A stretch of 8,474 bases of DNA from Candidatus Woesearchaeota archaeon (GTDB taxonomy: Archaea > Nanobdellota > Nanobdellia > Woesearchaeales > UBA12501): contig JACOVN010000011.1 in assembly GCA_016177315.1 (NCBI GenBank), forward strand, positions 1 through 8,474, given 5' to 3'. This document shows, piece after piece, positions 6,727 to 8,474 of this stretch; the first letter of the stretch is position 1; each line of letters starts with the position of its first letter. Under the pieces are notes generated by a model. The model was not told the origin of the DNA. It did no database searches and saw nothing but the letters and a program-made list of their open reading frames with translations. The translations under genes and the position numbers were made by a program.

Positions 6727-7380
6727 CTACCTTTGTCCTGTGCACGGCGCTGTATGCTTTGCTATTTCCAATGCATAAGCTATACTCACCGTTCTTACTA
6801 ATGGTACGGGCATTCCTAAATATTCTGGCTTCTTTACTTTTGCTACTGTTTCTTTTACCTTATCCCCTTCCAAATGAATTTTCATATCTGCTAGGTAAAA
6901 CTGTATTTCTATCTCCTGTTCGTCTTCGTGCCTATACAGGGTAAGGCATGCATAGGGCTGATTCCATACTGGTCGTTTCCCTGTCATATGGAAGAGTACC
7001 GTTACCCATTCTCTTGGAGTTAAGCTGTCTAGTGATTTTACCTTTCTTCTTTCCAGATCTGGCGCCATTCTTCCATCCTGTACAGCAAAGCCATTGATGC
7101 TTCCATTGAGTTTTCTCCGAACAGCGTAACGGCTTTCAGCTATATAAGTTATATCTCTCCTGAATTTCTCCTCGTCTCTGAGAGGTACACCTCTTGCATA
7201 TGGTAGAAATTCTACCTCTCTTCCCAATACGTTCTGCAATGCCTTTTCTATGCTAACTTCAGGTATATCTTCTTCATCCTTTGTCCTCTGTAGGAGGCAG
7301 TGAATGATCAAGTCATTGAGATTATAGACAGGAATCTTTTCTATATCAAGTAGCCGTTCCATGAATGTTATAAATCCCAT
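6727..7380 (-). CDS. Conserved-looking hypothetical soluble protein, 217 residues
   Basis: I do not recognise this family. The product starts MGFITFMERLLDIEKI and has no signal peptide or membrane segment, so it should be cytosolic. It is mixed alpha/beta by appearance. Charged helices lie at about 20-55, a basic stretch at about 71-92 (KFRRDITYIAESRYAVRRK), a Trp-containing SLTPREWVTVLFHMTGKRP at about 119-137, beta-like strands at about 143-170 (ACLTLYRHEDEQEIEIQFYL), and PEYLGMPVPLVRT at about 185-197. It runs opposite to both neighbours and converges on the NFACT-R gene with only 5 bp between the two stop codons. A minus-strand TATA box about 25-30 bp before the ATG supports it as a real gene and suggests a leaderless transcript. 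M7 (7360-7362) is an alternative start. It ends with TAG. Confidence 0.72.
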   Translation of the reverse strand: MGFITFMERLLDIEKIPVYNLNDLIIHCLLQRTKDEEDIPEVSIEKALQNVLGREVEFLPYARGVPLRDEEKFRRDITYIAESRYAVRRKLNGSINGFAVQDGRMAPDLERRKVKSLDSLTPREWVTVLFHMTGKRPVWNQPYACLTLYRHEDEQEIEIQFYLADMKIHLEGDKVKETVAKVKKPEYLGMPVPLVRTVSIAYALEIAKHTAPCTGQR

Positions 7381-7403
7381 AAGCCTAATAGAACACTGGT
7401 ACT

Positions 7404-7414
7404 ATTATTTAAAT
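7404..7414 (-). promoter_or_regulatory. TATA-box promoter of the 217-residue gene
   Basis: Read on the minus strand this is ATTTAAATAAT, preceded by purine-rich GGTGAAAAG. Its centre (about 7409) lies about 29 bp before the start codon at 7380. The short leader has no Shine-Dalgarno motif, so the transcript is probably leaderless or nearly so. Confidence 0.55.
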
Positions 7415-7462
7415 CTTTTCACCTTTTTTACTTTTAAGTAGTATAAAATTTCTACCCACGGA

Positions 7463-7482
7463 AAAGCGAAAGCTTTATATAA
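7463..7482 (+). promoter_or_regulatory. BRE/TATA promoter of the PIN-UPF0175 operon, with embedded palindrome
   Basis: Box A is CTTTATATAA (7473-7482), preceded by a BRE-like GCGAAAG. Its centre is 25 bp before the ATG at 7503, the ideal distance for a leaderless transcript. A perfect inverted repeat, AAAGC-GAAA-GCTTT (7463-7476), overlaps the BRE and the start of the TATA box, so a bound repressor there would block promoter recognition. Confidence 0.65.
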
Positions 7483-7500
7483 TTGTATAATTTTGTATAA
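7475..7500 (+). repeat. Tandem 8-bp boxes TTATATAA / TTGTATAA / TTGTATAA, candidate operator
   Basis: TTATATAA (7475-7482) is followed by two identical TTGTATAA copies (7483-7490 and 7493-7500). The identical copies are 10 bp apart, one DNA turn. They fill the space between the TATA box and the start codon of the toxin gene. Ribbon-helix-helix antitoxins typically bind short tandem sites at this place, so autoregulation by the downstream UPF0175-like protein is plausible. Ordinary AT-richness is the alternative. Confidence 0.4.
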
Positions 7501-7502
7501 AA

Positions 7503-7976
7503 ATGAAGTAGATTGTATTAGATGCGGATGGACTCATTAAACTGGCAAAAGCAGGGATTTTGGAGCAAGTGGCAAGAGAGGTGCGGTGTATCATAAGCGA
7601 TAGCATATATCAAGAGGCAGTCCAAGAAGGGAAAAAGCGCCTCTATGAAGATGCCTTTGCTATAGAAGAGCAGATCAAAAAGGGAAACATAGCAGTGGAA
7701 AAGACACTGGTGGAAAAAAAGAGAGGCGCAGAAAAAGGTGAGTCTTCCTGCATAGCATTGTATAAGAAAATAAAGGCAAATGCCATTGTTAGCGATGATC
7801 AAAAATTTTTACGAGAACTGGAGCAGCAGCATATCCCATTCCTCACTCCCACAACTCTTATTATTATGGTGGGAAAAAGAAATTCAAGAGCAGCACTGAG
7901 AGCATTGGAAAAAATAAAGCCCATCATCAAGCCTCATGCTTATCAATCAGCAAAAAAAGAATTAGGAGGGAAATAA
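7503..7976 (+). CDS. PIN-domain (DUF3368-like) VapC-type ribonuclease with in-frame TAG at codon 3
   Basis: The frame beginning at the ATG of 7503 reads M-K-TAG-I-V-L-D-A-D-G-L-I-K-L-A-K and is then open to TAA at 7974. Codons 4-157 fit a complete PIN domain of the DUF3368 type: first acidic residue D7 in LDADGLIKL, E38 in YQEAVQEG, E80 in KGESSCIALY, D98/D99 in IVSDDQKFLREL, then the final strand HIPFLTPTTL. PIN toxins are Mg-dependent ribonucleases that cleave tRNA, rRNA or mRNA and are restrained by a partner antitoxin, here probably the gene 1 bp downstream. The promoter places transcription start on this ATG. The next usual start, TTG at 7560, would remove D7 and the first strand and probably inactivate the enzyme. 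TAG may be read through, be a knock-out mutation, or be an error for AAG/CAG. The family is firm; expression as full-length protein is uncertain. Confidence 0.75.
7965..7969 (+). promoter_or_regulatory. Shine-Dalgarno GGAGG for the antitoxin gene
   Basis: GGAGG lies within the last toxin codons, 8 nt before the ATG at 7978. It gives the antitoxin its own strong initiation site, so antitoxin can be made from the shared mRNA even if toxin translation fails at codon 3. Confidence 0.65.
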
Positions 7977-7977
7977 A

Positions 7978-8289
7978 ATGGAAACAATCTCTTACCCACT
8001 GCGGATACCAAAGCAATTATTGGAACTGGTCAATCTCAAATCGAGGGATGAATATATCGATAAAACGACAGCATTACGGAAATTACTCTATGAGGGTGCA
8101 GAAGAATATGCTCTACGACTCGTTGCAGAGGGAAGAATTTCCGCTATCAAGGCGGCAGAATTCCTTCATTTAAATGTTCATGATATCTATCGCTTAGCAG
8201 AACGTCATGGCATCCATATCGGTGCAACAGAAGAGCAAGAAAGAAAAAGCAGAGAAACTGCGAAGAAGCTGTTCGGAAAAGCAGCATGA
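7978..8289 (+). CDS. UPF0175-like antitoxin (RHH/HTH DNA-binding protein)
   Basis: A 103-residue protein resembling the UPF0175 family. Residues about 4-45 look like a ribbon-helix-helix-type dimerisation and DNA-binding part (ISYPLRIPKQLLELVNL, then DKTTALRKLLYEGAEEYAL). Residues about 50-76 are a helix-turn-helix-like segment typical of the family (EGRISAIKAAEFLHLNVHD, then IYRLAERHGI). The charged C-terminal tail is a plausible toxin-binding or degradation-prone region. UPF0175 proteins commonly sit beside PIN/DUF3368 toxins in archaea, as here, with 1 bp between stop and start. It probably neutralises the PIN protein and represses the operon promoter. The toxin-first order differs from the common antitoxin-first layout. 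The end overlaps the next gene as ATGA. Confidence 0.8.
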   Translation: METISYPLRIPKQLLELVNLKSRDEYIDKTTALRKLLYEGAEEYALRLVAEGRISAIKAAEFLHLNVHDIYRLAERHGIHIGATEEQERKSRETAKKLFGKAA

Positions 8290-8474
8290 AAACCCTAACG
8301 CATTCCATCCTCAAACTCTCTCCCAGGCCCAAGGAGAGCAAAAAGGGAGACTTTGGCAGAGTGCTGGTTGTTGCAGGCTCTGAGGATTATGTTGGAGCAG
8401 CTGGCTTATGCGCTTTGGCAGCATTGGGAGTGATGAAAACAGGGGCAGACTGGGTTACCGTAGCTGCTCCAGAG
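8286..8474 (+). CDS. nnrD: NAD(P)H-hydrate dehydratase, N-terminal part (runs off window)
   Basis: The frame is open for 63 codons to the window edge. The sequence matches the start of the YjeF C-terminal/NnrD family: KGDFGRVLVVAGSEDYVGAA (20-39), a helix with LCALAALGVMKTGADW, then VTVAAPE. This ribokinase-like cytosolic enzyme uses ADP (or ATP) to dehydrate the damaged S-form of NAD(P)HX back to NAD(P)H. It works with the NnrE epimerase, which is either fused or encoded separately. The first 63 residues contain no NnrE domain, so this is a stand-alone NnrD or an NnrD-first protein. The start codon overlaps the antitoxin stop (ATGA) and there is no Shine-Dalgarno motif, so translation is probably coupled to the antitoxin gene. 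Confidence 0.88.
   Translation, partial: MKTLTHSILKLSPRPKESKKGDFGRVLVVAGSEDYVGAAGLCALAALGVMKTGADWVTVAAPE

Noticed and set aside
6615..6944. Plus-strand 109-codon ORF with a hydrophobic Leu-rich middle
   Set aside because: It starts inside the NFACT-R gene and then runs antisense to the 217-residue gene, with no promoter or ribosome binding site. Its hydrophobic run is the complement of charged helices.
7503..7511. Pyrrolysine insertion as a firm explanation of TAG at toxin codon 3
   Set aside because: No pyl genes are visible here, and TAG serves as the normal stop of the S-layer-like gene and of the 217-residue gene. It is kept only as one hypothesis.
7522..7596. 24-codon plus-strand ORF (MRMDSLNWQKQGF...) overlapping the start of the PIN gene
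   Set aside because: A second TATA-like box (7493-7500) would place a start near it, but it is very short, has no ribosome binding site and conflicts with the strong PIN frame.
1..8474. CRISPR array, insertion sequence, tRNA or rRNA
   Set aside because: No regularly spaced repeats, transposase-like frame, terminal inverted repeats, tRNA T-loop/acceptor pattern or rRNA-like segment was found on either strand.

Overview
The window looks archaeal, and the style fits a small-genome (DPANN, Woesearchaeota/Pacearchaeota-like) archaeon, though the lineage is inference. Support comes from TATA-box promoters about 25 bp upstream of start codons that appear leaderless, one Shine-Dalgarno site of the archaeal GGTGATC type, an archaeal-style S-layer protein, an archaeal-type NFACT-R protein and a PIN/UPF0175 gene pair. 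No rRNA, tRNA, insertion sequence or CRISPR array is visible.

Region 1 (1-5708) is a cell-surface block, all on the plus strand. The 3' end of an unrecognised gene overlaps by ATGA the start of a 906-residue secreted, extremely Asn-rich protein with three internal repeats, a CARDB-like domain, a DUF2341-like domain and a lectin-like domain. Then, with its own promoter and ribosome binding site, comes a 902-residue acidic protein with a signal peptide, a Gly/Ser/Ala stalk and a single C-terminal membrane anchor, most likely an S-layer protein. The two giants contrast: about 51 N-glycosylation sequons in the first, about 5 in the second.

Region 2 (5709-5929) is a gene-free, locally GC-rich stretch full of inverted repeats. 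It ends in a clear TATA box for the next gene.

Region 3 (5930-7380) holds two convergent genes whose stop codons are 5 bp apart. One is a stand-alone coiled-coil plus NFACT-R protein, i.e. the C-terminal half of the RqcH/Rqc2/NEMF ribosome quality-control factor without its NFACT-N half. The other is a minus-strand 217-residue protein of unknown function.

Region 4 (7381-8474) starts with a divergent promoter region carrying repeated TTGTATAA boxes. It drives a PIN-domain toxin, a UPF0175-type antitoxin and, by ATGA overlap, the 5' end of nnrD (NAD(P)HX dehydratase, metabolite repair). The toxin reading frame has an in-frame TAG at codon 3, right after the ATG placed where a leaderless transcript should start. 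This is the most puzzling signal in the window: readthrough, an inactivated toxin and a sequence error are all possible, and the use of TAG as an ordinary stop in two other genes argues against general recoding.
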